A DNA stretch of 64,000 nt from Polyporus tsugae. Taxonomy: Eukaryota; Basidiomycota; Agaricomycetes; Polyporales; Polyporaceae. Position numbers and translations under genes: made by a program. Shown here piece by piece: positions 11,167 to 22,508 of this stretch (its first letter is position 1; every line of letters starts with the position of its first letter). The stretch is from NCBI GenBank assembly GCA_024305745.1, contig JAHRBS010000014.1, positions 2,735,501 through 2,799,500 of the forward strand, read 5' to 3'. Under the pieces are notes generated by a model. The model did not search any database. It was not told where the DNA came from and saw nothing but the letters and a program-made list of their open reading frames with translations.

Positions 11167-13536
11167 CTAATAGTATGTGACACTGTCCCCCAACTCGCCA
11201 TCACGAATCCCATCCCAGTCAACCGGCTCGTACTCTGTGCCACATGCAGGACAATCTATCCCCACCAGGAAGACTTTGAGAACGAAAGCCTTCAGCGTGA
11301 TCCCAACGTCCCGACACACATTCCATGCCAAATCAGTGGACTCAGTGGTGCGCCCGGATCCTGCGCCATTGCTAAGCTCCTCGTCTGATGAACTCGAGGC
11401 TGTGAGGGCAAGGGTTCCGACTGTAAGTCAAACACAGAGAGATCTTCAGTCAGTGAGTGAACGACTATATTGTAAGTTACCAAGTACCTGTAAGTCAAAC
11501 ACAGAGAGACTAAGGTAAAGTCAGTAACTATAAGTAAGAGAGAGGCATGTATAGTACTTACTCTTCAGTCAGTGAGTGAACGACTGAAGAGCAGGAGCAG
11601 AGAATGCAGTCCTTATATACTACAGTAGGGAGTGCATGAGTAAGCGATAAAGAAGTCACATATATGCATGAGTAAGACAATGAGTAAAGGATTGTGCAAT
11701 ATTGCACCATAGAGTGAGTAAGCATAGAACTACCTAGACTATTCTAGAGCAGTATGGATTGTCCAAGAAGATTCCAGACGTCTCCGGACCTCTACAACAA
11801 TAGTATGAGAGAGAAACCTAAATATGGTAAGTAAGATGCATAGCATTGACTAAGCGCCATGTGGTCGCATAGCCTCGTGTCCGGATAAGTCCGTACTCTA
11901 ATAGCTCAAAGTCCAACATCGTCCGATTGCGAGCCTGCCGAGTCTGAGCCTGAGGCACACTCCTCGTCCGAGTCGTCAGAGTCCAAGTTGTTGTCGGGGC
12001 CCGTCCGCGTCTGGACGGTCAACGATCCCAGCGGCGTCGCGCGCCGGCGGACCCAAGCTCCAACCATTCGCAGGATGACTTCGTTCAGCCCACCTTCCTC
12101 GGTATCCAGCCCGCCCCCAACGCAAAGCTCCAGGTCCTCGAGCTCCGGACACAAGTCCCCAGGGGAGTCCGCCTCACTGCAACTTGAAAACGCCTCGAGG
12201 ACGTGCCTGATCAGCGCGCCAGCCCCGATCCCGAGCGTCCGCAAGCGGGGCATGTTCGCGAAGAACCGCGCCCAGTCGCGCGCGACGGGCAGTCCGTTGG
12301 AGATGTGGAGCTGGAGGCGGACCAAGTTGGACGGCGCGACGAGGTGCGGAATCCTGGCCAGGAAGCATCCGCAGGTGTCTCTGATACAGCAAGAAAAGTA
12401 CAAGGATTCTGGGTCCGCGTTCGTGTCATTCAGGTCGAGGAGCGTGATCGACCAGCCCTTGCCCTCGCCGTCCTCGGAGTCGAATGTGTCGCCGGGGCCG
12501 CCTCGCAAGGACACATCGTGCATGACCCCGCCCGCGATCAGGGAGAAGCAGCGGGAGCGGCGGAGTGGCGGGAGGGCCTCGCTGATGTTCTGAGGGATGA
12601 CAAAGAATTTGGATTCATCATATTCGTGAGCGCAGTTGGCAGTGATGTGAAAGGTGGAGAGACCAGAGAGACGCAGCGTCCCGACAGCCGTCGATATGTC
12701 GAGCCCGAGCTCGTGCATCGACAAGGAACCCAGCCTCGGCAAGGCTACCACCGGCAGGATGTGCTTCCCGCGTTCTTCGATCGTGTCTCCCACTTCATAC
12801 GCGAAGCAGTTGTCGGTTCGCAGCGCCTCTAAGTTAGGGCAGGCAGCAAGGAACCGGTGAACACCTGTCCCTGGCGGCTCGGTGTCCTCGTCAAGCGCGT
12901 ATGTGAGGTCGAGGCGTGTGAGATTGTGCAGTGGGGCTCCCGGAGTGGGTATGATTCTGCATAAAGCCAGCCGACGGAGCCGAGGGAAGACGTCCGACGT
13001 GAATCGCCACCTGTTCTGGTCGTCGTTCCACGTGTAAGTGCCAAGCGACAGTGACGCGACTTCCGCGGCTACGTTCTTGATGAATTCTTCGACGACTGCG
13101 TGACACTCGCTGTAGACGATCTCGAGCTTCTCGACACGCAGCTTCTTGGCCAAGACGAGCCCCAATGCGTCCTCGACCTCTCCGCTCGACATCTGAGGGT
13201 TCGAAACAAACAGGTCCAGCGCCGCGCCCCGTGAGCGATCCAGTTGCATGTTCACAGCGGGGTCATCCGTAAGAGGCTGCGAGATGAGAACGGAAGACCA
13301 TAGTGCGGGCGTCTCGAGGGCGACTTCGCGCCATCTCTTGCATATCCAGGTGGCGCGAACCCAGTCCGCACCCAGCCCGTGCCGTGTTGAGCGGCAGGTA
13401 TCCCTCCAGATGTGGAAGATCATAGCTAGGATCTCGACCGGGAGTTGCCTGGTGAGATCTGGTGGCCGGGGGTGTCCTGGAAGGTACGGTGAGCGGGGTT
13501 GGACGATTGGGATGCGGCGTACGTACCACTTCGCAT
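11167..13536 (-). pseudogene. F-box/LRR-type gene split by a solo LTR (left-arm copy)
   Basis: Exon 1 is 10 nt (13536-13527) and exon 2 starts at 13476. The F-box reads RQLPVEILAMIFHIWRD then RATWICKRWREVALETPALWSS, followed by LRR-like segments. The frame is open for about 520 codons until it enters an inserted LTR (11386-11918) and stops at 11906. The missing C-terminal part, including the CPACG-x3-YE-type motif and the final Tyr-Tyr, lies beyond the LTR and ends with TAG at 11167-11169. The right-arm copy has the uninterrupted sequence at this point. A truncated protein that keeps the F-box and most repeats could still be made. Confidence 0.85.
11386..11918 (-). mobile_element. Solo LTR (533 bp) with 5-bp target-site duplication
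   Basis: The insert begins TGTTGGAC and ends CATCA on the minus strand (TG...CA ends). It is flanked by TCGTC at 11381-11385 and again at 11919-11923. The right arm has this pentamer once (GACGA on its coding strand) with no insert, an exact empty site. Inside are a TATATAAGG box and two direct repeats: AGTCAAACACAGAGAGA (about 11423 and 11489) and TTCAGTCAGTGAGTGAACG (about 11443 and 11565). No internal retrotransposon genes are present, so it is a solo LTR of a Copia- or Gypsy-type element, left by LTR-LTR recombination. Confidence 0.92.
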
Positions 13537-14798
13537 GGTGTTCTCGAGTTCATGAAAACGACGCGAAGACCTGTAGATTATAATAGTTCTGATCAGGACA
13601 ACTACGCTTGCGCCATGCGAGGCGAAAACGTTCTTGCTACCGTTGCGTAGTTCGTCATCTACTTCGGACAGAGAGCCAAAGGGAGGTGAGCCAACCGTTT
13701 GTTGACGAGAGTAATAGAAATTGAAACATACCGGGTTCGTACGGCACCTTCCACTTCCTCCACTTCCTTTGTTCAATTTCTCAAGAAGCGCGAGGGATGT
13801 GGACCGAGTCAGAGGGAAGCGAGAAGCCGTCTCCGGAGCGATTCGATAGGTCGCGTCATCACCTTTGTAAGTCGTCTTGGTTGGGCGAACCCCATTATCA
13901 TCACCACCAACCTTTGACGTTTGTGTGATTTGGCACAAGGATAAATTTCGTCGTAAATACTGTGACTCGTCGTCAACAAAGAAAGCGAAGAGATAACACA
14001 GGCTCAGATAGTGATTCATGGGAAAGTGGCGCATGCCAAGACACCTTGACACTGCAGGTTCTTGGTACCCTTCGAGCATATGAATCCAGCTCAATCCACA
14101 AAGGCAACAAGGGCTTTGCCGGGACCTTCCCGATGTCGAGCACACCGGTGTGGTGCGCCACACCCCTCCAAAGGTCTCATAAATGGGCCATGACTCGGAG
14201 ACACAAACACCCTGAAAAGGTGCGTTTATAGACTGCAAATCGGATGTGCGAGGCGGTGGAACACCGCAACCGAGATGGGTAATAGTGCAATAGCGCAACT
14301 CACCGCGCATGCATGTCGGCGGAGAGCCAGGGTGCACCGTGTTCCAACCGCAACAGACGGGTCTTGCCCTTGAAATAGAACTTTCACGGCAACAAAATAG
14401 AATCACTCACCTACTACCTGTCCAACAAACAGCCAGGCTCAGGCTAACCTGTTGGCAATGGATGTCGAGAGCCTCCCTCATTCGGTTGCCGCATCGGAGC
14501 GCTAGACTTTACGGAGGAGATCCTGCAGATGCTCCACGATTGACGAGCTATCACCTCCAAGCGAAGATGGTGCTTGTCGTAGGTTCCTGGTCACCTCTGA
14601 GTGGGGGGGGGGGGGTAACAAGGCGGTAGGTCGAGATGCGAAGCGGGCAAGATGCAACTCGTACTTCCTTGCTGTCGTGCTGCAATGATCGCGAGTACAG
14701 TGGTCGAAAGAAAAATTACACTTAAGAAAGCAAGCATGGTATAAGTAGAATGGAATTCTGCAGGCAGATGGCTGCTTGGACGATGTGTATGTCGCTGT
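13537..14798. other. Upstream region of the F-box gene, shared by both arms
   Basis: This matches 32230-33324 of the right arm and presumably holds the F-box promoter. The left copy has one long minus-strand frame (14406-13426), but the right copy breaks it, so I do not call a gene. A ~155-bp insertion with 13 consecutive G (about 14600-14612) is private to the left arm. Confidence 0.4.
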
Positions 14799-16154
14799 CG
14801 CTGTCGTCGAGTGCAGTTCCAGGCGCCTATGTGGCGTGAGAAACACGGACCGACTGAAGGCCTGGGCCTTCCAAACTTTAATTTGTGCGGACAACGCTGA
14901 GTCGCAGACCTGGGCCAGCCTTGATTTCCTCCATACTCTGTTTGTATTCGAGAACTGCACATAACCATACACTCGGACACCCTCCCAAAACTGCGAGTGA
15001 GTGCCAGATTCACTCCTGCCTTTTGCCTTACAGCTCAGTAGGAATCGTATCACGAGTGACGATTAGAACGCCAGCTTTCGAGTACATTTTCTAGGCGACC
15101 GCCGGCAACTCTCGATAGACATATTGCCCGTAGACTCATCAAGAAATGCTACTTGAGATCGATTCAAATCATCCCTTCATATGGATGCTCTGCGGCACTC
15201 ACTTCAGCAAGATTCTGCACCCCCGAGTCGTCCAAGATGTATGCCACGCTCATGCCCTCCGCCCCGAGCTGTTCACGGTCGCGAACTTTACCGCCAAACC
15301 GTAAGTCGCACATATGTATAGGCCCTGCATGATGTCTACCTGATCACCTCCCTAACACGCTCAATGGACCAGCTTTTTCCCCCTCGAACCCTTTGCATGA
15401 TTCACGGTGCCTCGCATTTGCCGTCCTAGCATCCCTCGGTGCGAAGCGACGAGCAGAGCGCGGTCTGGTATGATTCAGAACGGCCCGTACTGAATAGCCG
15501 ATACTCACTGCTCAGAACAAAGCGCGCATTGCCACCGACACTCTTCTGTGAAGAGTTCATTACCATCAGGTCCGTCGAGCCCAATGAACCGGCTCATACT
15601 AGTGAACGGCACTCTTGCGTATCGCTGCGTTCTATATCTTATATCTTGTTATGAAATTGTCCACCGTTAATTGTATGGCCAGGTTCTGCTTTCATCCGAT
15701 CTCCGTCGGTTGGGGTGAGTCCGTATCCACAACTACCTCCTTTTGTAAGTCGCCGTGCTGATGCTCCTCGTCAATGCTTCCCTCCTTCCCCGACTCATCT
15801 CCTTTCGCTACCGCGAGTAGAACCTCAACACCCCTGATCCTCGTTGCAACCGCGCCTCTAGGAATGAAAATGAGAGAATAGCCGCAAGTTTCCTCGTGCG
15901 CAAGAGTTCCCATGGAACGTTGTACGAGAGGTTCTTATGGGTGACTTCTGCGACAAGTTCGGCGACTTCAATGACTCCACCGTGGTTCCTCTCCGGAGAA
16001 GTCTCCATTCATTTCTTTCTCCGTTTCTCGCTGCTATTATTTGCTTGGGTTTTAAGATGCCTCCCTCTCCTTGAACATCAGCTACACCTTCATCTCAGTC
16101 AGTGTTCAGATCACTCACGCAGTGGCCTACTGACCTCCAACATAGCTCCCCACT
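14799..16154. other. No firm gene
   Basis: The unique spacer starts here. Around 15216-15302 a plus-strand frame reads HPRVVQDVCHAHALRPELF and ends at a GTAAGT-like donor, with a possible continuation FFPLEPFA before a stop near 15400. This may be the 3' end of a dead gene I do not recognise. A minus-strand pair of short frames at 15692-16008 is Glu/Lys-rich and unassigned. Confidence 0.3.
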
Positions 16155-17607
16155 ATGCTACCACACCTGTCTCTGAGATCAACGACTTCGAGACATATCG
16201 TGCGCGTTGCGCTCGACGCCTATTCTCGAAGTTCGCGCTCGCCACTTCCTCTCCCTCAACCATTATCACAGACCCGAGGACTACGCGTCACCCCCCGTAA
16301 CAACGAGGCACCTTTTGGCCGCCTCTTTGCCACTCTCCTCCGGTCTCTCTCACCCCCCGAACCCACAGTCGAGCCCGAACAGGCAGGGTTGGAGCTGGGT
16401 AGACTGGCCCTCGCTGCGCAGGACAGTCGCAAACGCAGCCCGACGATCACTACCCTCAGCCCCGAGCGACTGACTCCCGCAGACGTCATCCACCTTCCGC
16501 GTGGAACACAGACTTTCACTATATGTTTCAAGCCGCTCCTTGAGCTATCCTCGAACATCGCCGTCGCCAGTACTACCGCCACGGCCACCTCATCTACTAA
16601 AGCGACAACCACGTCCAAGTCAGTCCAGCGTCCCTCATCCAATGGCGAGCGCCAGCCTCGTGTTCCGCACGAGGTAACGCTGCGCTCCGCGTCCGGTGCG
16701 AGCGACCTCGAAGGGGTGCAGTTCCCCGCAGGCCGAGGGTGCCTGTACTACCACTCGCCCCTAGCCCCCTGCACGCCCCTCGCCGGCGCACTGCGCCTCC
16801 GCACCCTACCGTCCCTGGACGGCGACGCAGAGGCGTGGACGTACCAGTCCGTCCGCGACGCGTTCGAGCGCGGGCACGACTTCTGCGTCCTCCCGGACAT
16901 CCCGTGGCACATCCCCGTGTTGACGCTGACCGTCGGGAACTACGACGCCATCAGAGCGATGCTGCTCCACGAGCGCCTCGTCGCCCCGAGCGTCATGCGC
17001 GACGCGGATAGGGAGGGGCGGAGGTGGAGCCTCAAGTGGCACGGCAGCAGGGTCATCCACGGGTTTGGGCAGCCGTTCGTCGTCGACCTCAGCACGAAGC
17101 GGTATAGGTTCTACTTCGTCGGACGGAGGAGGGTGTACACGCACGTCCTGTGGGACCTCTGTTCGTGGAACAAGCTTCCGGGCACGGAGGAGGCGCATCA
17201 GCCGTTCACAGGTCTGTGTGCATACGGCTTCTCCGCTGGTACTGCTGCTAATTGACCTGCACGGGCGCTCTGGGCCCATAGGGAAGTTGATATGCGCCTT
17301 TGAGCGCTCGACGTACCCCGCGCACGTCGGGAAGCACTTTGTCAGGATACGCGTCCGCAAGGTCCTGTCTCCCGTGCGCCGCAATCCGCGGTACTCGGGA
17401 CCGCAGGATATCCCCCTGCCTCGCGCGGATAGTCTGCTCGCGCGCGGGATCCGTCAGCGTGCCCTTCACCGGTCCTCCGACACGCACACGGGGAAGCGAC
17501 AGTGGACGCTGTGGCTTGCGAATGTCAAGACTGTTTTCAGAGGGATGTATGTGTTGTTTGAGAACGATTCCGAGGGGATGGTTGGTGGGAAACCGCGAAG
17601 GGAGTGA
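16155..17607 (+). CDS. Hypothetical protein, possibly a conserved basidiomycete family
   Basis: Two exons in phase, 16155-17211 and 17282-17607, about 460 residues. The first ~150 residues are Ser/Thr/Pro-rich and low in order, so the true start may lie downstream or an extra intron may exist. The better-looking part begins near PRVPHEVTLRSASG (about residue 170) and continues through LPDIPWHIPVLTLTVGNYDAI, RRWSLKWHG, YRFYFVGRRRVYTHVLWDL and, in exon 2, CAFERSTYPAHVGKHFV and QWTLWLANVKTVFRGMYVLF. The aromatic-rich alternating pattern suggests a beta-rich fold. No catalytic motif or membrane segment is visible and I cannot name the family. Confidence 0.55.
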
Positions 17608-17873
17608 GATGCAGGACGTCATTGGGGCCGCGAATACGATGTCGACATTTGGATTATTGCCATGTATAGTGTGTGAGTAACTCTCGATCTTGTGTATTAT
17701 GACATGATACAAGGCTGCTGTAGTCGAAGTATACAGTAAGTAAATCACGATTGTTTCTATTCCTTCACTGTTATGTATGTCCTTCCAAAACGGCGTAGCT
17801 CATGGAGAGGTGACATAAGTAGAGTGTGGAGCGTAATCCGTGGAGGAGAATGTCAGGAAGGTTTCAGCTCAAG

Positions 17874-17922
17874 TGACGTCATCCGTACATGACGTCTTGG
17901 CCAAAGAACGAGTATATATAAA
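17874..17922 (+). promoter_or_regulatory. CRE-like sites and TATA box upstream of the repeat protein gene
   Basis: A perfect palindrome TGACGTCA sits at 17874-17881 and a second TGACGTC at 17890-17896. TATATATAAA follows at 17913-17922, about 115 bp before the ATG at 18036, and a CT-rich stretch lies between. In fungi TGACGTCA is the binding site of ATF/CREB-type bZIP factors, often in stress responses. The spacing fits a strong core promoter; factor and condition are inferred. Confidence 0.65.
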
Positions 17923-18035
17923 CGGCGCGATATATTCTCCTCCTCAGTTATCCTCCTCCTCCATTCTAACGACCCCTCACACAACGACATACCTGCTCTC
18001 CCACAGAATCCGTTCATCCTTTTACACACTACGAA

Positions 18036-20340
18036 ATGTCCGGAATCACACCCCATCTTGACACCGACCCCGGGACTCCCTCCGGCGAGTGGGCGAAATC
18101 GACCACCACCGCGGCATTCGCCCGTTCAGAGCCCGCACCGACAACGTCCACTGACTCTCCCAATAAGGGCCCTATTGACCCCAAGCTATGCGCCGCAGAG
18201 GAAGACGTCCCTGGGGCATACCCCGCCGCCGCAGACACTCACCCTGACCCCCAGGGGTCTGTGAAGGACTCGGCGGTGCACGCTGCAGAGGTCAGCTACG
18301 CGTATGCCGCCTCCGCCGCTTCGACGGCCGCGTCATATCTCCCGAAGGGCGTCGTCGACACTGTCTCGTCTTACATCCGTGAGTACCCTGTCCTGTCCTT
18401 CCTTCACCTGCCTCCACCCGCCCTCCGTCGCCCCGCTCCCCGAAGACTGTGTACGGAGTACTTACCAGCTTGTGTCATAGCGACATCACACGCGACGGCA
18501 ACCATGAGCACCGCGCGCGCGTCCGAACACGACGTGCAGCACAAGACGTCCCTCCCCACCACCGAGTCCGGCGGTGCCGGCTCTCATGAGCACATCGGAG
18601 GTGTCGGCTCCCTCCCCGGGCCGATGAACGAGGCAGGCGTCGCGAAACTCCCGGACGAGAACACCGACCAGGAGCGGTACCTCACCACTGGCGCTGCTGT
18701 CGGTGCCGCTGGAGCAGCCGTTGCCGCGGGCGCATACGCCGTGAAGAAAACCGTAGCGGGCGGCACAGGCCAGACCGCGAAGGAGCCCGGTGAGTCGCTT
18801 TCAGTGTCTTGACTTGGTCCCTTCGTCCGGCGGTTGACACACGGTGTATTGTCTCTCTTGTAGGGCCAGGAACGCAACAGCAGCACACGACCGCTGTCAC
18901 CTCGTCGACGCTCCCGTCCCACGAGCCGCTGGGCGCACGCCCGGGCAACCACTCGATGGGAGTCGGCGCACTTCCAGGCAACCAGTCCGAGCCCCACGTC
19001 GCGCGCCTGCCAGAGGAGTCCATCCACCCGCAGTACGACTCCGGGAACGTCGACACCGCGGCACAGGTGTCCATGAAGCCGTCGGAGGAGCTGCACGGCA
19101 ACGAGGCGGCCACGGGCGCCGTGCGCCATGTCGGCGGCGTCGGCGCGCTCGTCGGCGACCAAAGCGAGGTGAGCGTCGCGAAGTTGCCCGAGGAGCGTCA
19201 GCGAGAACACTACCACGAAGTCGGCCCGCGCGGCGACCCTGGTTCTGGCGTGACTGGGCCGGTAGGTACAGAGGGCGCGGTTATCGAGCGCACGGAAGAG
19301 GCGGGACACAAGGCGGGTGAGCACCACCACCACAAGCACCATCACGCGGCCGAGGGCGCAGCGGCAGGGGGCGTCGGCGCCGCTGCGGTCGCGGCCGCGC
19401 ACCACGACAGAGAGAAGAGCGCCGCTCCGCGACAGGAGGCGAGCACGCCGACCCGGGAAGGGAAGGGCGAAGGCACGAGAGAAGTGAAGGAGGGGGCCGA
19501 CGAGAAGGCCAAGGAAACAGGTGCAACTGGAGCTGGGGCAAAGGGTGGACACAGTAGTCCGCCGGATACCGTGAGTCCCGATTCGCTTTTTCATCGGATG
19601 TGCATGGTCTTGAGCGGAGGGCGGACGGACCTGTGGTGCGCTGTCGGTCGTTTAGTCTGGAGACCGTGGGACCGGGAGATTGGACGGTGACTTGATGCAG
19701 GAGGATGGAAAGTCGCCGGATACGCAGATGGACCTCCTCCATGCGAACCTCCGTCCGCGTGTGCATGGGTTGGGAAGCCCTGGTGCACGATGGGGAGGTG
19801 TCATTATTGATGAGGAACACGCGAGAAACGATTTGGAGAGCGATGAAGCTCATGAGGTAGGGATAAATCTGCATGCTGTGATCTCCCTCTCGCACCGTCC
19901 GGTCTTCCGTCCTGTGTATCTCGTCGCTTCACATCGTGCGCCGGAACATAACACCTCACTCACCTCGTGTCCTACCACAGGGCGCCGGATATCAAACGGA
20001 ATACCACCCCGCGCAAATACATCAGCGTCCAGACACGGCGGGCCAGCAAGCGTCGTCGCAAGCCGCGGAGGGCGAGAAGAGGCTGGGGGCGACACAGGCC
20101 GACGCGAGCCGGCCGGCTGAGCAACAGAAGCCGCCGCATGTCCAGGAACCGCAGACGCAAAAGAAGGCGTCGTTCATGGAGAAGATGAAGGGTGAGGCGA
20201 AAGTGCTGCTGGGTAAGATCGAGGGGAAGCAGGGGAAGGTCGCTGAGGGCGAGCGGATCAAGCATCCGGAGGCGAAGACCGCGCCAGCTGAGCCGCAGAC
20301 GCAGGCGCAAGCCGAACCGCAGAAGCAGACGCAGGCTTGA
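18036..20340 (+). CDS. Hydrophilic repeat protein with GVGxLPG / VAKLPEE motifs
   Basis: Exons 18036-18378, 18481-18789, 18864-19570 and 19981-20340 join in phase to 572 residues. Three imperfect repeats (exons 2-3) share a GVG-(S/A)-L-P-G core and, about 10 residues on, a VAKLPEE-type core; a weaker GVGAL repeat ends in VSVAKLPEER. An Ala-rich segment suggests one amphipathic or membrane-touching helix (GAAVGAAGAAVAAGAYAVKK). A His-rich run (HHHHKHHH) lies in exon 3, and the C-terminus carries SFMEKMKGEAKVLLGKIEGK then KHPE and a Gln/Ala-rich tail. Composition resembles stress-induced hydrophilic proteins. Intron 1 (102 nt) is a multiple of three and open, so retention is possible; intron 3 (410 nt) is unusually long and may hide a small exon. 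Function unknown. Confidence 0.7.
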
Positions 20341-21295
20341 GCGGGAAGGGAAGTGGTATGACTGCTTGGAGTTGTCGGGAACTTGAAAAACGGTGGAACT
20401 TGAACGTGTGCGACAAACGTCTTTGTGTATGATATATTACTCACCTGGTAAACGGTTGACGACTTTCCTGGCTGTATTCGTACCTTTGGTATATCGAATG
20501 TAGCCGTATTCTCCAGTCGCACGTCGCTGATTTGAAGATCGCCAATGCCATGCTTTATCCTCGGACGATCCATCCCTCCCTTCCGCGCCGGCCGTGAGAG
20601 TCTTCCCCGGTGTTCGACCGGCGCATCATTATTGAGGATAAAACTCCGGAAGCTCCACTCACAGAGAAGGTCATTGAGAAGGAGCGTGTGGCAGGGTAGC
20701 CAGTCCGGATGGGCGGGGAGGGGGGTAGATTTGTCGTAATATGGGTTTACGACTTGGAAAAATTTGCGCAATCGCAGCCTTAGTACACGATGCTCACCTA
20801 GAGGCTAGTAAACGCGACATCTACTACTCTCCATCTTCCGCACTCCGTTTGTGGCAGTAGTACCGTTAAGACTGAGTTACAGAGATGAGTTGCATGCCAG
20901 TCAAAGTTGGATTTCGTGTAGTGGCTGTAAGCAGAAGAGCGTGGTACGAAGATCTGAGAGGATATTACGGAACATTCATGAGTGGGGTGTTGGCAGCACT
21001 CGTTGCATCAGATCTAGATCGGGAACATATACTTATTTGGCGCATCGTACTGAAGTCACCACCGGGTTGCGAACAAGCATATGTACGAGATAAATCACAC
21101 GGAGGGCATATCATATTTACATGAGTTCATGGTTAAGGATACTATAAGCTCGACGCTCGGCGCTCAGGGGGGATGCTACTACATCCAGAACGCATTGAGC
21201 TTGAATCTCTCGAAACCACGCCGCTGCATGTGCATGATGATCTAATCCTGGTCAAGATCCTTACTCCCTCCGACTCGATTGTTTGAGTTTCTCAA
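20341..21295. other. Intergenic, nothing recognised
   Basis: This holds the 3' flanks of two converging genes. Only short overlapping frames with no recognisable motif are present. A homonucleotide-poor, AT-rich patch lies at 20400-20530. Confidence 0.5.
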
Positions 21296-21389
21296 TCATC
21301 TCCTCTGGCCCCGCCGGATAGCCAGATCGACAAGGCTATCTAGGAGCTCATCGCGCAGCTGCTTCATCACCGACTTCGGGATCCCGAAG

Positions 21390-22508
21390 TAGTGTTGCCG
21401 TGGGGTGGAGTACTCCGGAGTAGACCACGGCGCGACTCCGTTGCACTCCAGGAGAAAGGAATCAGGAATCACTCGGAGTGACAGATGGAGCCGATACGGA
21501 TCTCCATTAGGCGCTTATGTGCTACACGGCGCGAGGGTACTGCACGGTCGCGCGAAGAGTCCTTTCCTCGCGATTCACGCGCGCGACCTGGCACATGTCC
21601 CTTCGACACGCTTTATGTAACATCACTCTCTTGCTTGAGGCTGATACATGGCCTATACACAGTGGCCTTGCAGCACAGACTCCCTCTCTCAAAGTACTGT
21701 CCACTTGCCACCTCGAGCTCCCTTCGTTTCACAACACTGCCCCTAGGGGGGAATCAGACAAGGAGTCAAGACTCGAAGCTTCGACCTTTGCATGCACTAT
21801 CACTACTGAAGCTTTACAGGTGGTGGAGGATGAGCTGGAGAGGTATTTCGCTTAGGCCCGAAGACTCGCGCAACCGGACTTGGATATCCTTGACTATCGA
21901 AAGGTATATGGTGCCATTTGACCTTGCACACAAGAGGGACTAACCCTCTTCCGACTCTACAAAATCACTGTCACTACGCTCACCTTCCAGGCGTCATCCG
22001 TGACATCTGAGCGAGTATTTTCCTCAAGCAAAGAGACAGACACACTACGTTGCTTGAAGCTGGGTGGGAATACTATGGAGATGTTGCAGGTGGTCAAATA
22101 CTAGTGCTCTCTACGCTTTTGACGGCAGGAGAGCGATCCCAGACGGAGTGTTTGTAGCGCGAGAGGATGATCTCGCAGACGAGTCGGACAGCGAGACCTA
22201 ATAATGGTTTTATCGCACAGTTGAAGGCAGAGGGATGTGAACTATGGTTATTGGTGTTACCGTACTACTATGAACATCATGCCGCGACTCCTTCGCGCGC
22301 ACCTCGAGTCTCGCGTCCACCACCCGGTCGCGCGCGCGCGCGCAACACACCTTCAAGCGCTTTCTTGTCTAGCGTTCCCGACCTTCCATACATAGGAAGC
22401 GCGGTTGCTCACATAATCCACTCCGTCACACTCCAGGATGACTGGAGTGCATCGGAGTCGCTAGCCGACACCCCAGAGCGACTCCGACTCCACCCCACGG
22501 CATCACTA
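21390..22508. mobile_element. Non-autonomous hAT transposon (1,119 bp)
   Basis: Terminal inverted repeats of 22 bp with one mismatch begin TAGTGTTGCCGTGGGG at 21390 and TAGTGATGCCGTGGGG at 22508 (minus strand). Direct 8-bp target-site duplications TCCCGAAG flank it at 21382-21389 and 22509-22516, the length expected for hAT elements. Subterminal GACTCCG / GGAGT motifs recur near both ends. A hAT transposase relic lies inside. It is inserted in the last coding exon of the deaminase-like gene; removing it and one duplication restores a continuous reading frame. Confidence 0.93.
21811..22201 (+). pseudogene. hAT transposase relic (C-terminal dimerisation region)
   Basis: Words of the hAT family C-terminus appear in order: DELERYFA, PDLDILDYRK, then QASSVTSERVFSSSKETDTLR and MEMLQVVKY (the hAT dimerisation motif QASS-x-x-SERVFSS). 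A final VAREDDLADESDSET stops at 22199-22201. Stops at about 21853 and 21920 and frame changes show it is dead. The catalytic N-terminal part is missing. Confidence 0.85.

Larger units (their letters stand above)
1..14798. repeat. Left arm of a large inverted segmental duplication
   Basis: Read on the minus strand, this arm parallels 32230-42480 on the plus strand gene by gene and intron by intron, with many substitutions and small indels. The inner boundary lies near 14.80 kb (left) and 32.23 kb (right), where the shared stretch ending in a TGCTTGCTTTC motif stops. Homology reaches base 1, so the left arm continues outside the window. The left arm is longer because of a private 3.9-kb segment (7226-11160), a 533-bp solo LTR and an extra ~155 bp near 14.47-14.63 kb that includes a run of 13 G. 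Confidence 0.92.

Noticed and set aside
13426..14406. 326-codon minus-strand frame upstream of the left F-box gene
   Set aside because: The right arm breaks the same frame, it overlaps the F-box first exon and intron, and no motif is recognised. Probably chance openness of promoter sequence.
18584..19594. 336-codon minus-strand frame opposite the repeat protein
   Set aside because: Shadow of a GC-rich coding exon; the plus-strand frame has consistent introns and phase.
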